A stretch of DNA of 6,740 nt, taken from contig JALXCH010000211.1 in the NCBI GenBank assembly GCA_026991005.1, forward strand, positions 1-6,740, given 5' to 3'. The DNA is from Calditrichia bacterium. GTDB taxonomy: Bacteria > Calditrichota > Calditrichia > RBG-13-44-9. Made by a program: the position numbers and the translations under genes. This document shows positions 6,319 to 6,740 of the stretch, in pieces. The stretch's first letter is position 1; every line of letters starts with the position of its first letter. The notes under the pieces were generated by a model, which ran no database searches, was not told the DNA's origin, and was given only the letters and a program-made list of their open reading frames with translations.

Positions 6319-6349
6319 AGATTCTACCTAATACTACTTTAAAAACCTC

Positions 6350-6740
6350 TTATTCAATTACTTTTTCCAATTCCTTACCCAACTTGCGTGCCATCAACGA
6401 AACCCAGATTAATTGCCAGCCATTAAGCACCAGCTCAATCGAAACCAGTAAGCCAATTACCCAGATGCTGGAAAGGGGCCAGTGAACGATGATATAAAAT
6501 CCCAGATACACGGTAATAAGTCCCAGTACTGCGTGCCAGAACCAGCGCCAACCGTGACGGGCTAAAAAGATTGCCAATCCCAACCGAAAGGTTCCAATGG
6601 TTATGAACAACGCTCCTAACAGAATCGTAAACGCGGAAGCACCCTGAACCGGGTTAAGAAAAATAAGAACACCTCCAATCACATATAACAGTGCAAATAC
6701 CAGGTGCGGAATACGACCGCTCCAACTGGTTTCTTTCTCG
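6350..6740 (-). CDS. HdeD-family (DUF308) membrane protein, C-terminal part, 5' end outside the window
   Basis: The frame is open from the TAA at 6350-6352 to the right edge, giving 129 visible residues. A GTG at 6682 could be read as a start, but upstream codons continue the protein sensibly (SWSGRIPHLVFALLYVIGG), so the true start lies beyond the window. Four hydrophobic helices are visible, at about 12-31, 35-60, 66-87 and 90-117. They are joined by the turns LNPVQG and HWPLSS, which match the NP/WP turns of the HdeD/DUF308 repeat. Family members are usually around 180-200 aa with six helices, so roughly the first third is missing. E. coli HdeD is an inner-membrane protein tied to acid resistance; for this homologue the role is unknown. 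It is convergent with the efflux operon and separated by over 700 bp, so no functional link is implied. Confidence 0.85.
   Translation of the reverse strand, partial: EKETSWSGRIPHLVFALLYVIGGVLIFLNPVQGASAFTILLGALFITIGTFRLGLAIFLARHGWRWFWHAVLGLITVYLGFYIIVHWPLSSIWVIGLLVSIELVLNGWQLIWVSLMARKLGKELEKVIE

Larger units (their letters stand above)
5637..6349. other. 713-bp gap without a gene, rich in inverted repeats
   Basis: This stretch separates the efflux operon from the convergent HdeD-family gene. I find no open frame with start, ribosome site and protein-like composition on either strand. In order it holds a possible terminator hairpin, a 9-bp tandem repeat, a three-hairpin element, an AT-rich part (about 5950-6060), a CCAACAAT/ATTGTTGG hairpin, AATTCC-rich degenerate repeats, a 47-bp terminal-inverted-repeat element and a small hairpin with a T tract. 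The AT-rich part includes the palindrome AAAAATT-CT-AATTTTT at 5958-5973, which runs into eight T. Each supported item is listed separately. Confidence 0.7.

Noticed and set aside
6350..6682. Complete 110-aa HdeD-like gene starting at the GTG at 6682
   Set aside because: The frame remains open to the window edge with family-like sequence, including the start of a transmembrane helix, so the GTG is internal and the gene is cut by the window.

Overview
The window is an AT-rich bacterial segment. It carries a three-gene heavy-metal efflux operon of the CzcCBA/CusCBA type on the + strand (35-5636). A gap of about 700 bp with no gene follows (5637-6349), and then the 3' part of a convergent HdeD-family (DUF308) membrane protein gene that runs off the right edge (6350-6740, - strand). 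The three efflux parts (outer-membrane factor, periplasmic adaptor, inner-membrane RND pump) imply a didermous, Gram-negative organism. The genes have Shine-Dalgarno sites (AGGAGG, AGGAG, GGAG) and one GTG start. The style of the gap repeats (9-bp AATCCTGTT units, CCGTCCC/GGGACGG hairpins) reminds me of the FCB group and its relatives, such as Calditrichota or Ignavibacteria. That placement is a weak inference from memory, not a determination.

The operon order is outer-membrane factor, adaptor, pump. The first two genes overlap in a TAATG junction; the second and third are 41 bp apart. The three proteins should assemble into one proton-driven channel from the periplasm or inner membrane to the outside. 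The pump carries the heavy-metal RND signature in TM4 (DFG-x3-DG-x4-EN spacing, residues 395-409). This points to the divalent-cation (Co/Zn/Cd/Ni) side of the family rather than Cu/Ag, but the actual substrate cannot be read from sequence. No metal-responsive regulator and no promoter are visible: only 34 bases lie upstream of the operon.

The gap from 5637 to 6349 is the least ordinary part. After a possible terminator hairpin come three tandem 9-bp units (5757-5783). Next is a roughly 110-bp element of three hairpins with imperfect 14-bp terminal inverted repeats (5801-5910), resembling REP/BIME-type palindromic repeats. Further on are an AT-rich stretch, a CCAACAAT/ATTGTTGG hairpin, and a 47-bp element with perfect 11-bp terminal inverted repeats flanked exactly by a 5-bp direct repeat AGCAA (6229-6285). 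I see no credible protein gene in the gap.

No novel defence or metabolic system is evident. The efflux operon belongs to a well-known family, and the points worth a second look are the small palindromic elements in the gap and a few residue-level oddities in the pump.
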